Below are positions 7,716-14,972 of a stretch of DNA of 23,913 bases, in pieces; within the stretch, counting starts at the first letter, position 1, and each line of letters begins with the position of its first letter. The stretch is from a virus. The position numbers and the translations under genes were made by a program. The stretch lies in the IMG/VR virus record IMGVR_UViG_3300035183_000234, positions 1 through 23,913 of that record. The stretch is one strand, 5' to 3'. Below the pieces are notes generated by a model. That model did not search any database. It was given only the letters and a program-made list of their open reading frames with translations, and was not told the DNA's origin.

Positions 7716-8420
7716 TCAGGCCTGGCGCAGCCGCCCCACGCCCGGGAAGCCCCCGAACGGCAGCGGCTGGTTGTTCGGGAAGCGCAGCTTGCAGCCCGAC
7801 AGGCGCTTGCTGCAGCGGTCTTCGCCCATCGAGGCGGTGGGACTGTCGTCAGCCTTGGCCACCGGCGGGCCGGTGTAGCCGCAGTCGCTGCTGCGGTAGA
7901 CCCAGGGGCAGTAGTTCGGCTGCACCGTGCGTGCCGGCAGCATCACGCCGTCGAAGTCCAGCGGGTTTCGCAGTTCCCACTGCACCGTCAGCCGGTTGCG
8001 GCCCACGCACTGGTCCACCATCCACAGCTCGGGCGCGAACTCGGCCAATGGGTCGGCATCGGCGTTGCCGGCGGCGAAGTTCACCGCATCCAGAAACCGC
8101 GCCAGCGTGCGCCGGCGCACCAGCGTGGCGCCGCGCAGGTTGTCGAAGTCGCGGATCAGCTGACCCAGCGTGCCCAGCACGTTGCTGGCCTGCACGCGCG
8201 GCCGCGGGAAGGGGCCCGTCGACCGGCGCTCGAAACCCGTGGCCTCGATCGGCAGCGGCGCGTAGGCCTGGCCCTGCCACACGATGGCCTGGCCCAGTTC
8301 GTTGGTCTGGTTGGCGAAGCGGTGCACCGTGCCGCCCAGGTCCGTCAGGTCCAGCTCCCACAGTTCCACCGGCGCGCTCTGGCTCAGCAGCACGCACTGC
8401 AGCGCCACGCTGGCGGTCAT
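7716..8420 (-). CDS. L: Minor tail protein L, predicted Fe-S protein (lambda gpL family)
   Basis: This 234-aa protein occupies the lambda L position between M and K. Typical family blocks are visible: FERRSTGPFPRPRVQASN (about 63-80) and the C-terminal region NYCPWVYRSSDCGYTG. Four cysteines at residues 171, 180, 203 and 210 match the four-Cys arrangement that binds a [4Fe-4S] cluster in lambda gpL. That ligand role is established for the family and is inferred here from conservation. The ATG at 8420 overlaps the M stop as ATGA. The protein is expected in the tail tip complex beneath J. Confidence 0.93.
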   Translation of the reverse strand: MTASVALQCVLLSQSAPVELWELDLTDLGGTVHRFANQTNELGQAIVWQGQAYAPLPIEATGFERRSTGPFPRPRVQASNVLGTLGQLIRDFDNLRGATLVRRRTLARFLDAVNFAAGNADADPLAEFAPELWMVDQCVGRNRLTVQWELRNPLDFDGVMLPARTVQPNYCPWVYRSSDCGYTGPPVAKADDSPTASMGEDRCSKRLSGCKLRFPNNQPLPFGGFPGVGRLRQA

Positions 8421-8770
8421 GCCACGTGCTCCTGCACGAACACCGCGTCGATGCTGCTGGTGTTCGGGTCATCGTCCTGCACGCGGCGCCACTGGCGGCA
8501 CGTCACGCGGATGGCCACGGTCGACCACAGTGGCACCCAGCTGAAGGCCTCCAGCCCCTGCGTCGCGCTGACCCGGGCGGCCAGGAAGGCCACGATCTCG
8601 TCGGCAATGGCGTTGTCCACGCCCACGTGCCGCACCTGCCAGGTCTGGGTGATGGGGTTCAGCCCGGCCGGCGCCCGCTCCTCGTAGCCGTCGCCAAAGC
8701 GCGTGCTGCTGATGCGCGGGGCCACCTCCAGCGCGGTGGCGGCACTCTCTGTCCAGATGTAGTCGGCCAC
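8417..8770 (-). CDS. M: Minor tail protein M (lambda gpM family)
   Basis: This 117-aa protein follows the tape measure gene and precedes L, exactly the lambda M slot. It has the family layout: TRFGDGYEERAPAGLNPITQ near residues 24-43, a central FLAARVSATQGLEAFSWVP, then IRVTCRQWRR and a C-terminal strand ending VFVQEHVA. It is a tail tip baseplate component. The start is GTG at 8770, three bases after the tape measure stop codon; the stop overlaps the L start by 4 bp. No unusual features are seen. Confidence 0.93.
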   Translation of the reverse strand: MADYIWTESAATALEVAPRISSTRFGDGYEERAPAGLNPITQTWQVRHVGVDNAIADEIVAFLAARVSATQGLEAFSWVPLWSTVAIRVTCRQWRRVQDDDPNTSSIDAVFVQEHVA

Positions 8771-8773
8771 CGG

Positions 8774-11749
8774 CTACCCCCGCTTCACGTTCTGCAGCAT
8801 GCCGCCGGGGCGCATTTCGTCGGCCAGCTTCTGCTCGATCGCCCCACGCACCATCGCAGCCAGGCGGCGCGCCATCGCGGCGTCGCCTTCACCATTGCCC
8901 ACGCCGTCCATGCTCACGCTCACGTTCAGGTTGCCGATCAGCGGGCCGCCCACGCCGCGGCGCAGGTTGTTGCGGTGGCGCGGGTCGTCGGCGGTCAGCA
9001 CCTCCTCGCCCCGCTGCAGGATGGCCGGCACCTCGTTGGCCATCAGCCCGGCCAGGCCGCCGCTGTGCAGCACCTGCGCGCCCTGGAACACCCAGGGCGC
9101 CACCCGGCGCGCGTTGGTCAGCGCGCCATCGATCACGCCGCCGGTGTGCTTGGTGGTGACCAACAGTCCACCCAGCCAGCGGGCCACGGCGCTGAGCCAG
9201 CTGCCACTGCTGCCGCCAGAGCTTCCAGCCTGTTCCAGCGCCTTCAGCGCGTCGTTCACCAGCTTCTCGGCCAGGCGGCGGCTGATCAGGTCCAGCATCG
9301 TGCGGGCAAAGCCGGCGGCGAAGTCCTTCACGGCGTCCCCGGCCTTCTTGGCACCGGTCACGAAGTCGGTGAAAGCATTGGCCAGGCCGCTGGTGGCCGA
9401 GCTCTGCAGCGTGCGCTGAAGCTCGGTGGTGCGGTCGCCCAGCCGCTTGATTTCCTGCTCCAGCTGCTGCAACGCGGCGCGCTCGGCGTCGGTGCGGGCC
9501 AGCGCCTTCTGCAGCTCCAGCAGCCGCAGCAGCTGCGGCAACGCCTGCTCGCGGGCCGCAAAGACGCGGCGCTCGCCTTCCTCGCTGGTGATGACGCGGC
9601 GCTCCACCGCGTCGGCAATGGCCTGCTCGGCCAGCTTCAGCCGCTCCAGCTGGGTGGCCGATTGCTCGCGCAGCGACTGCAGGGTGGCATCGCGCGTCGC
9701 CTCGTTGACGGCCTTGGACGCCTCGGCCTGCAGCTCGGCCAGCAACCGCTCGAGCTCGGCACGCTGCCTCGGGTCGATGGCCAGGCTGATCTGCACCCGC
9801 AGGTCGCGCGAGGTGTCGTCGATGCTGCGTTGCAGGTCCTGCACGCGCACGCGGGCCACGGCTTCGGCGCGGCGCAGCGCGTCGGGTTCGTCTTGGGCAG
9901 CGGCAGCGGCGTTGTCGCGCGCCAGGTCGCGCACGCGCTCCGCAGCACGCAGCCACACCTCGGCCCAGGCCTGCGCCCGATCACGCGACTTTTCCAGGTC
10001 GTCAGCCTCGACGATGTTGCGCGCCTCGGCCACCACACCGGCCAGGCGCGAACGCGCGGCGATCAGCTGCGCCTCGGCCTCGATGGCGCGCGCCTCGGCG
10101 GCGCGGCGGTCCTCGGGCTTGGCCTCCAGGCCCACAGCGCCGCGCGCAGCCTGCGCCTGCTGCTGCTGCAGCTCGACCTGCGCGCGCAGGCGCTGCTGCT
10201 CGATGCGGTTGAGCGCCAGCGCCTTCTCGCGCGCGCTGATCAGGCCCTGCGCGTCGGCCAGCTCCACGGCCTGCTGCTGCTTGTCAAGCGCCGCCAGCTG
10301 CCCCTGCAGGCGCTTTTGCGCCTCGGCCAGCACCACCGCCGTGATGGACTGCTGTACCTCCTTGGACTGCTGGCGGATGTCCTCCTGGTTCTGGCGCGCC
10401 TGGGCTGCGCTTTCGGCGGCGCGCTGCTGGTCGCGCAGCAGCGTCTGCAGTTCGGCCTGCAGGTCGTCCACCTCCTTCTTGTCGGCCGACTTGCGCCGCC
10501 CTGCAAAAAGCGGTTGCGCCTGGCGCGCCGCGATCTCGGCCAGCTTCGTCTGGATCTCGGCGATGCGCTGCTCGGGCGTCTTGTCGCGCCCCAGCTCGCG
10601 CAGCTGGTCGATGAAGCCGCTCACCCCGCGCGTGACAGCGCTCCAGGCGCGCTCCAGCGTGCCTAGCGCCGGCGCGGTGCGCTGCACCAGGCTGTCGGCC
10701 AGCTGGTTGTTGACGAAGCGCACCGCCTCCTGCTGGCGGCCTTCGCTTTCCAGCCGGCGCACGTAGGCCACCTGCGCCGCGGTCAGGAAGTTGTAGGCGC
10801 GGTTGGCCTTCACGGCCCAGTCGGTGATGCCCTCGGCCTGGTCTTCGAAGGACTTGATGACCTCCTCGGCCGACTGCCCCGTCAGCTTGGCCAGCGCCGC
10901 GGCGGCGCGGCCGGTGGCGCCCAGCGTTACCTGCGTCTGCCCGCTCAGCGTCAGCAGCCTGGTGACCAGCTCGCGCGCGAAGCCGATGCTCGTCTGGGTC
11001 TCGGTGGCGATGCTGCGCGCCAGGCCGGCCACCTGGCCCTGGCTGGTGCCGATGGCGTTACCGGTCAGCGCCAGCGTGCGGCGCAGCTGCTCGCTCTGAC
11101 GGTAGCCTTCATGCAGCTGCGTCGCCCACAGCGCAAAGCCCGCGCCGATGCTGCCCACGATCACCCGCATGGGCGTGATGGTGTTCAGCAGCGCGCGCGC
11201 GGCGTTGCCGAAGCCGCCAAAGATGTCGCGCAGCTGGCCGCCCTGCTGAAGGGCCACCAGCGTCGGGTTCTGGCCACTGCCCAGGTCGGTGACGATGTCC
11301 GTCACCTGCGGGGCCAGCTGGGTGAGCTTGCGCTGCTCCTCAAGTTCGGCCCGCCGCTTGGCCGCGGTGGCGCGCAGCTCCTCGCGGTCGGCGTCTGCCT
11401 GCGCCTTGCGCCGTGCCCTGCGCTCCTGCTCTTCCTGCTCGCGGCGCTCCCGGGCGGCCTGGCGCTCGGCCTCGCGCTCGGCGCGCAGTGCGGCCTTGCG
11501 CTGTGCCAGCGCCTCGGCGTCGGCCTGGCGCTGCTGCTGGTTGCGGTTGCGGTTGGCCTGGGCCTGCTGGGCGGCGGCCGCGGCGGCGTCGCTGCCGGCG
11601 TCCTGCCTTGCCTGCCCGCCGCTGCCGCGCGTGGCGCGGGCCACCTCGGCGCTGGTGGCCTTGGACTCCTCGCGCAGCTGGCGCAGACCGGCCAGCCCGC
11701 CGGACACATCGGCCGCGATGCGGAGGATGGCCTCGATGGTCTTGGCCAT
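8774..11749 (-). CDS. H: Tail length tape measure protein H (991 aa)
   Basis: The long helical protein sets tail length and is ejected with the DNA. Residues about 55-145 are an intensely charged Ala/Gln/Arg/Glu coiled coil. Residues about 150-400 match the tape measure core domain (LAPQVTDIVTDLGSGQNPTL, then GYRQSEQLRRTLALTGNAIG). More coiled coils fill 420-790. The C-terminus carries the lambda-type segment GGVIDGALTNARRVAPWVFQ, LHSGGLAGLMANEVPAILQR and GEEVLTADDPRH. At 991 aa it is longer than lambda gpH (853 aa). At roughly 1.5 angstrom per residue this suggests a tail near 150 nm (inference). The ATG at 11749 shares one base with the TGA of the frameshifted T reading frame. The position directly after G/T is the canonical order. 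Confidence 0.96.
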   Translation of the reverse strand: MAKTIEAILRIAADVSGGLAGLRQLREESKATSAEVARATRGSGGQARQDAGSDAAAAAAQQAQANRNRNQQQRQADAEALAQRKAALRAEREAERQAARERREQEEQERRARRKAQADADREELRATAAKRRAELEEQRKLTQLAPQVTDIVTDLGSGQNPTLVALQQGGQLRDIFGGFGNAARALLNTITPMRVIVGSIGAGFALWATQLHEGYRQSEQLRRTLALTGNAIGTSQGQVAGLARSIATETQTSIGFARELVTRLLTLSGQTQVTLGATGRAAAALAKLTGQSAEEVIKSFEDQAEGITDWAVKANRAYNFLTAAQVAYVRRLESEGRQQEAVRFVNNQLADSLVQRTAPALGTLERAWSAVTRGVSGFIDQLRELGRDKTPEQRIAEIQTKLAEIAARQAQPLFAGRRKSADKKEVDDLQAELQTLLRDQQRAAESAAQARQNQEDIRQQSKEVQQSITAVVLAEAQKRLQGQLAALDKQQQAVELADAQGLISAREKALALNRIEQQRLRAQVELQQQQAQAARGAVGLEAKPEDRRAAEARAIEAEAQLIAARSRLAGVVAEARNIVEADDLEKSRDRAQAWAEVWLRAAERVRDLARDNAAAAAQDEPDALRRAEAVARVRVQDLQRSIDDTSRDLRVQISLAIDPRQRAELERLLAELQAEASKAVNEATRDATLQSLREQSATQLERLKLAEQAIADAVERRVITSEEGERRVFAAREQALPQLLRLLELQKALARTDAERAALQQLEQEIKRLGDRTTELQRTLQSSATSGLANAFTDFVTGAKKAGDAVKDFAAGFARTMLDLISRRLAEKLVNDALKALEQAGSSGGSSGSWLSAVARWLGGLLVTTKHTGGVIDGALTNARRVAPWVFQGAQVLHSGGLAGLMANEVPAILQRGEEVLTADDPRHRNNLRRGVGGPLIGNLNVSVSMDGVGNGEGDAAMARRLAAMVRGAIEQKLADEMRPGGMLQNVKRG

Positions 11750-12398
11750 CAGGCTTCCTCGGCCCTGCGGTGCAGATCCTGCAGCAGCTTCCTGGCGCTG
11801 TCGCCGCCGGCGAAGGCCTGGTTGACCACCACCAGGTCAGCTGCGCGGCGCTCGGCCTCGCGGGCGTTGGCCAGGCGCAGGTACTGCGTGAACTGCGCCC
11901 AGGTGTAGCCCATGATGTCGCCGTGCCGGTGCCCGGCCGCGATCAGCCGATCGAAGGCGCGGGCCCAGGCGTCGCGGGCGCTCGGTCCTTCAGCTGCTGC
12001 AGCACGCGACCCGCGGCGGCGAACGCGGGGGTCGCGCGGAAGAAAAAATCGGCGTTCACCTGCACCACCACGGCGAACAGGAAGGTGAATCGGTCCGGCG
12101 GCATGGCGGACACCTCGGCCAGGTCGAGCTCGGTGGCAATGGCCACCATCTCGATCAGCTTGGACGGGTGGCGCGACAGCAACTCGAACAGTTCGGCCAC
12201 CTCGGGCACACCCGGCCCGCCTTCGGCGCGCAAGGCGTCCAGCAGCTGCGGCGGCAGGGTCATGAGCGTGTTGACCACGGGTGCGGCCACCGTCAGCAGC
12301 CGGGCGATCTGGCCCACGCTGGCCGGCTTGACGACCAGCGTGCGGTCGCCCAACAGCAGGGTCACCTCCAGCGGGGCGGCGAAGTCGGGCGCCTGCAT
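11749..12398 (-). CDS. Tail assembly chaperone G-T fusion by -1 frameshift (216 aa)
   Basis: In lambda-type tails a small fraction of ribosomes slip -1 near the end of G to make G-T, which recruits tape measure and tube subunits. Here the -1 frame relative to G is open from the slippery site to a TGA at 11751-11749 that overlaps the tape measure start. Slipping at 12048-12042 yields 119 residues of G plus 97 T residues. The T part includes SARDAWARAFDRLIAAGHRH, then GYTWAQFTQYLRLANAREAE and ends in KLLQDLHRRAEEA, a helical and convincing sequence. No good independent start exists except an unsupported ATG at 11913. Without frameshifting, 11752-11942 would have no gene. Lambda G-T is larger (about 279 aa). 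Confidence 0.8.
11943..12398 (-). CDS. G: Tail assembly protein G (lambda gpG-like, 151 aa)
   Basis: This protein is the zero-frame product of the G/G-T chaperone pair. It lies between the tail tube gene and the tape measure gene, the fixed lambda position. It begins MQAPDFAAPLEVTLLLGDRT, a short beta region, followed by a mainly helical domain (GQIARLLTVAAPVVNTLMTL, VAELFELLSRHPSKLIEMVA). The last ~30 residues after FFF118-120 become Ala/Pro/Gly-rich. The size is close to lambda gpG (140 aa), but sequence identity is probably low, so the call rests on position, helical character and the downstream -1 frame. ATG at 12398 follows the tail tube stop by about 10 bases. It acts in the cytoplasm during assembly and is not expected in the mature virion. 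Confidence 0.85.
   Translation of the reverse strand: MQAPDFAAPLEVTLLLGDRTLVVKPASVGQIARLLTVAAPVVNTLMTLPPQLLDALRAEGGPGVPEVAELFELLSRHPSKLIEMVAIATELDLAEVSAMPPDRFTFLFAVVVQVNADFFFRATPAFAAAGRVLQQLKDRAPATPGPAPSIG
12042..12048 (-). promoter_or_regulatory. Predicted -1 ribosomal frameshift slippery heptamer
   Basis: The minus strand reads GAT TTT TTC in the G frame (codons 117-119), so the heptamer T TTT TTC is exactly in the X XXY YYZ phase required for -1 slippage. The -1 frame is the open T frame. A run of six T is conspicuous in such GC-rich DNA. Related T-run heptamers are, as I recall, used in phage P2-type tail chaperone genes. The site lies about 100 nt before the G stop, somewhat upstream of lambda's, so a second site nearer the stop cannot be excluded. 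Confidence 0.7.
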
Positions 12399-12408
12399 GG
12401 CCGGCGCC

Positions 12409-13167
12409 TCAGCCCTGCGCCTGGGTGATGCTGTAGAACTGGCCGCCAGCGCTGCTGGCCGAGCGCGTCAGGTCCGCCAGCGTCGCACCCACGAGCTCGA
12501 AGTTGGCGAAGTCGTCGGAGATGAAGTCGACCTGCCGCGCCGGGCTGAGGCGGCTGCGGAACACGTCCACGATCACACGGCTGTTGTCGTCGGTGTTGAT
12601 GCCGTCCAGGCGCACGTAGACCTCGGGCGCCAGCAGCTTGAAGCCGCCGATCACCGTCACCGCGCCCGGGGTGTAGTTCACCTTGAACGGCTGCACGTAG
12701 GGCCCGCCGGTGGTGATGTCATCCAGCGTGATGGTGCCCGCGAAGGCGTCCAGCGTGTACTGGCCGCTGGGCAGCGTCTTGGGCGAGCCGGAGGAGTCGA
12801 CCACCGTCACCGCGCTCACGTTCTTGTGCGGCAGCAGGATGCTGTCGCCGGCCATGAAGCCGGTGGGCGCCACCCAGCCGGTGACGGGCGAGCCGGCGGC
12901 CACGTCGGTGCTGGCGCCCAGCAACGACCAGGCGGCGCCCTCCTTGGTCCACTCGTCGAAGGTGATGCTCAGCTCGCCGCCCCGGCCGCGCGTCATGCGA
13001 CGGTTGGGCAGGCGGTTGCCGGTGTAGCTTTCCTTGCGCTCGACCGTGTCCTCGTTCTGGCTCAGCCGGAACACGCTGCAGTTGCCCAGCCAGCGCATGG
13101 GGCCGGGCAGGCCCGTCGACAGGCGCGAGCCGATGAGTACCTTGCCTTGACCAGAAAAACCGGGCAT
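12409..13167 (-). CDS. V: Major tail tube protein (lambda gpV-type, 252 aa)
   Basis: This is the main subunit that polymerises into the non-contractile tail tube. It begins MPGFSGQGKVLIGSRLSTGL, with NCSVFRLSQNEDTVERKESY (about 29-48) and LPNRRMTRGRGGELSITFDE following, a pattern of tail tube proteins that form a beta sandwich. The rest is beta-rich, with GTITLDDITTGGPYVQPFKV and YVRLDGINTDDNSRVIVDVF. It starts at ATG 13167 with a perfect AGGAGG five bases upstream, one of the strongest ribosome sites in the window, fitting a highly expressed structural protein. Its size matches lambda gpV (246 aa). Neighbours are the U-like gene upstream and G downstream. Confidence 0.88.
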   Translation of the reverse strand: MPGFSGQGKVLIGSRLSTGLPGPMRWLGNCSVFRLSQNEDTVERKESYTGNRLPNRRMTRGRGGELSITFDEWTKEGAAWSLLGASTDVAAGSPVTGWVAPTGFMAGDSILLPHKNVSAVTVVDSSGSPKTLPSGQYTLDAFAGTITLDDITTGGPYVQPFKVNYTPGAVTVIGGFKLLAPEVYVRLDGINTDDNSRVIVDVFRSRLSPARQVDFISDDFANFELVGATLADLTRSASSAGGQFYSITQAQG

Positions 13168-13172
13168 GTCTG

Positions 13173-13178
13173 CCTCCT
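13173..13178 (-). promoter_or_regulatory. Strong Shine-Dalgarno for the tail tube gene
   Basis: A perfect AGGAGG on the minus strand ends five bases before the ATG at 13167. Most other genes here rely on stop/start overlap, so this site fixes the start of the tail tube gene and suggests high expression. Confidence 0.8.
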
Positions 13179-13187
13179 ACAGGTGTC

Positions 13188-13637
13188 TCACAAAGTGAGG
13201 GTGATCTCGAAGCCCAGCGGGTAGACCGCCTTGCTCTCGGTGAAAGTCGGTTGCAGCGGTGCACTGGCACGCCGCAGCGGCCGGGCGGCGCCCGGCGGTG
13301 TCCAGCCGGCCAGGGCCTTGTGCACCTGGCTCAGCACCGGGCCGGCGGCCACGTTGCGGGCGTCGCCCGCCTTGGCCACGTTGTTCAGGCCCAGCATCAC
13401 CAGCCAGCGCTGGTGCAGCAGCTGGCTGGCGCCGCCGCTGGCGCGACTGGCCTCGCCATCGGCCACGCGGTCACCGGCCCACAGCACCAGCAGCACGCGC
13501 TGGCGCTTGTCGGCTTCCAGCACCTGCTTGGTCGTCTCGCACACATCCACCGGGATGTCGGGCACCTGGTCGAGCAGCCGCTGGGCGATCAGCGGCGCCA
13601 GAAACAGGTAGTCGGCGGCGAGTGCGGGCAGGCCCAT
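13188..13637 (-). CDS. Tail terminator/completion protein (lambda gpU-like, 149 aa)
   Basis: This 149-aa protein sits immediately upstream of the tail tube gene, where tail terminator (U-type) proteins lie. It has an N-terminal helix (LPALAADYLFLAPLIAQRLL), a strand and helix (IPVDVCETTKQVLEADKRQ), a hydrophobic strand (VLLVLWAGDRV) and a later RWLVMLGLNN, then a C-terminal strand pair (FTESKAVYPLGFEITLTL). This alternation fits the small alpha/beta fold of terminators that cap the tube and join it to the head. Identity with lambda gpU is not obvious; it may be closer to the phage Gp37/DUF1834-like group. The call is mainly positional plus fold-like pattern. Confidence 0.65.
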   Translation of the reverse strand: MGLPALAADYLFLAPLIAQRLLDQVPDIPVDVCETTKQVLEADKRQRVLLVLWAGDRVADGEASRASGGASQLLHQRWLVMLGLNNVAKAGDARNVAAGPVLSQVHKALAGWTPPGAARPLRRASAPLQPTFTESKAVYPLGFEITLTL

Positions 13638-13691
13638 GTGCGAGCGGTTTCTTCGGGCGTGGGCGGGACCGGCTCGGCGATCAGGCCGCGA

Positions 13692-13991
13692 TCACTCGGC
13701 GTCGGGCACCAGGGCGTCGACCACGCCCACCTGGGCAACCAGGGCCGCAAGCGCGGCGTCGACCTCGGGGGTGGTCTGCCCGGCGGCGGCCAGCGCGTCG
13801 GTCAGTTCGCCGATCTTGTTCAGCAGCGTGCGCGTCTCGCCGCCGATCTTCGTGACCTGGCCGGTCAGGGCGTTGAGGGTGGCGGCGAGTTCGTTTTGAG
13901 TGGCCATGATGTCTTGCATCCTCCTGAGCAGTTGGGCGGCATCGCCCTGGTGGTTGATCGTGACGATGTTGATCGTGGTGGGGCCTGTCAC
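13692..13991 (-). CDS. Small coiled-coil-like protein at the head-tail junction (99 aa)
   Basis: I do not recognise this protein. It starts at GTG 13991, overlapping the stop of the DUF1320 gene as GTGA; an internal ATG (residue 26) is less likely. After a short beta-like N-terminus (TTINIVTINHQG), residues about 18-98 are a long helix with regularly spaced hydrophobic residues (LLRRMQDIMATQNELAATLN, LLNKIGELTDALAAAG), compatible with an oligomeric coiled coil. It lies exactly where the Mu-type head genes end and the lambda-type tail genes begin. It may be a junction component, a linker gene, or a fibre/whisker-like protein. Function unknown. Confidence 0.7.
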   Translation of the reverse strand: MTGPTTINIVTINHQGDAAQLLRRMQDIMATQNELAATLNALTGQVTKIGGETRTLLNKIGELTDALAAAGQTTPEVDAALAALVAQVGVVDALVPDAE

Positions 13992-14419
13992 GCGCGGCCT
14001 CCGTAGGCCTCGCGGCCCATCACCTTGTCGCCGGCGCTGAACAACACCGACCCGGCGCCGGCGGGTGCGGCAGCCTGGTCGGGCGCGGTCAGCACGACGT
14101 CGCCCTTGGCCACCGCCATCAGGTACTGGCGCGCGGTCTTGTAGTCCTCGCGCTCCACCTCGCCGGCGGCACTGCCCAGCAGGCGGTAGTGCGCGATCGT
14201 CACCGCGTGCACTCGCAGCACGGCCGGCACCGGCGCGGCCAGCGGCAGCGCGTAGCGGCCCGCCAGGTAGCCATCGATCTCAGCTTCGGCGTCGTCCAGC
14301 GCCTTCTGCGCCACGGCCTGGTCGACCAGGCCCAGCGGCGGGTCCGCCAGGTCGGTCAACTGCACCAGCCGGGCTTCGCCCAGGCGGTCCTGCAGATCGG
14401 TGACGGTGGCGTATGGCAT
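13988..14419 (-). CDS. DUF1320 head-tail adaptor (Mu gp36 family)
   Basis: This 143-aa protein matches the DUF1320 family: an N-terminal MPYATVTDLQDRLGEARLVQ, a helix with ALDDAEAEIDGYLAGRYALP at about 40-60, and a further helix (VPAVLRVHAVTIAHYRLLG). The family includes Mu gp36 and proteins similar to head-completion or connector factors. The middle part (DYKTARQYLMAVAKGDV) and a disordered Ala/Gly tail complete it. It starts at ATG 14419 and its stop overlaps the next gene. It is the last recognisable Mu-type head gene before the tail module. Confidence 0.85.
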   Translation of the reverse strand: MPYATVTDLQDRLGEARLVQLTDLADPPLGLVDQAVAQKALDDAEAEIDGYLAGRYALPLAAPVPAVLRVHAVTIAHYRLLGSAAGEVEREDYKTARQYLMAVAKGDVVLTAPDQAAAPAGAGSVLFSAGDKVMGREAYGGRA

Positions 14420-14480
14420 AGGCGGGTGCTTGCTGCAGCGGGGCGTGCCCCTGGCGGCGCCTGGTCCCTGCGAGGGCGTA

Positions 14481-14696
14481 TCAGGGTGCGTTGAGGTCTT
14501 CGATGAGCTCGACCTGCAGCAGCTCGTGGCCCCTCAGGTCCTGCAGCTCGCGCTCGCTGAAATCGGCCGCAGGCACGCGGTTCTCGCCGGCCCAGAAGCG
14601 GCCGGCGCAGCTCACGCGCTCGGCGGTCTTGGTGGTCACGCGCAGGCCCGGCACGGGGCCGGCTGCGGGCTTGTCGGTGGTGGCGGTCCTGGCCAT
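14481..14696 (-). CDS. HI1506/Mu gp35-like small protein (71 aa), copy 2
   Basis: This 71-aa protein begins with a short Ala/Thr/Lys/Pro-rich leader, then GLRVTTKTAERVSCAGRFW and VPAADFSERELQDLRGHELL, ending in QVELIEDLNAP. The block 'GLxVT ... FW ... V ... Leu-Arg' is shared with the gene just upstream and with HI1506-type proteins of Mu-like prophages. It sits between the major capsid and gp36, where gp35 lies in Mu. Its function is unknown; a small structural role is inferred. The ATG at 14696 lies five bases after the upstream stop. Confidence 0.7.
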   Translation of the reverse strand: MARTATTDKPAAGPVPGLRVTTKTAERVSCAGRFWAGENRVPAADFSERELQDLRGHELLQVELIEDLNAP

Positions 14697-14700
14697 GTCG

Positions 14701-14934
14701 TCAGCCCTTCGGCGCCTCGATGGCGACCTCTTCCACCACCAGCTGGCCGCCGTCGCCCTCGGCGCGGATCGCGTCCGCCTGCTCGGGCGTCAGTTCGGCC
14801 AGCGGCAGCACGCGCGGTTCGCGCGTGAACTGCAGCCCGCCGCGCCAGAACGACTCCGGGCGCGACGTGACCTTCAGGCCGGTGCCGGCGGGGCCGGCCG
14901 CCGGGGCGGTGGTGCTTGACTTGCGGGACGGCAT
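14701..14934 (-). CDS. HI1506/Mu gp35-like small protein (77 aa), copy 1
   Basis: This 77-aa protein has a low-complexity N-terminus (Ser/Thr/Ala/Pro/Lys-rich), then GTGLKVTSRPESFWRGGLQF and VLPLAELTPEQADAIRAEGD, ending LVVEEVAIEAPKG. It aligns by eye with the next gene, suggesting an old tandem duplication. The FWRGG/F-W pattern and the 'Leu-x-x-Glu-Gln-x-x-x-Leu/Ile-Arg' helix resemble HI1506-related proteins of Mu-like phages. ATG 14934 lies about 40 bp after the major capsid stop, with no overlap. Function unknown. Confidence 0.7.
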   Translation of the reverse strand: MPSRKSSTTAPAAGPAGTGLKVTSRPESFWRGGLQFTREPRVLPLAELTPEQADAIRAEGDGGQLVVEEVAIEAPKG

Positions 14935-14972
14935 GCGTCGGCTCCTTGTCGGGTTGGCTCAGCTCAGACCGC

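Noticed and set aside
3117-10666. Very long plus-strand open frames opposite the tail genes (e.g. 3117-4373, 4470-6593, 6648-8687, 7667-10666)
   Set aside because: They are antisense to well-supported tail genes, are full of His/Arg/Ala/Pro low-complexity sequence typical of high-GC shadow frames, and have no recognisable motifs.
11752-11913. Independent T gene starting at ATG 11913
   Set aside because: It has no Shine-Dalgarno and would discard clearly protein-like residues upstream; frameshifting from G explains the frame better.
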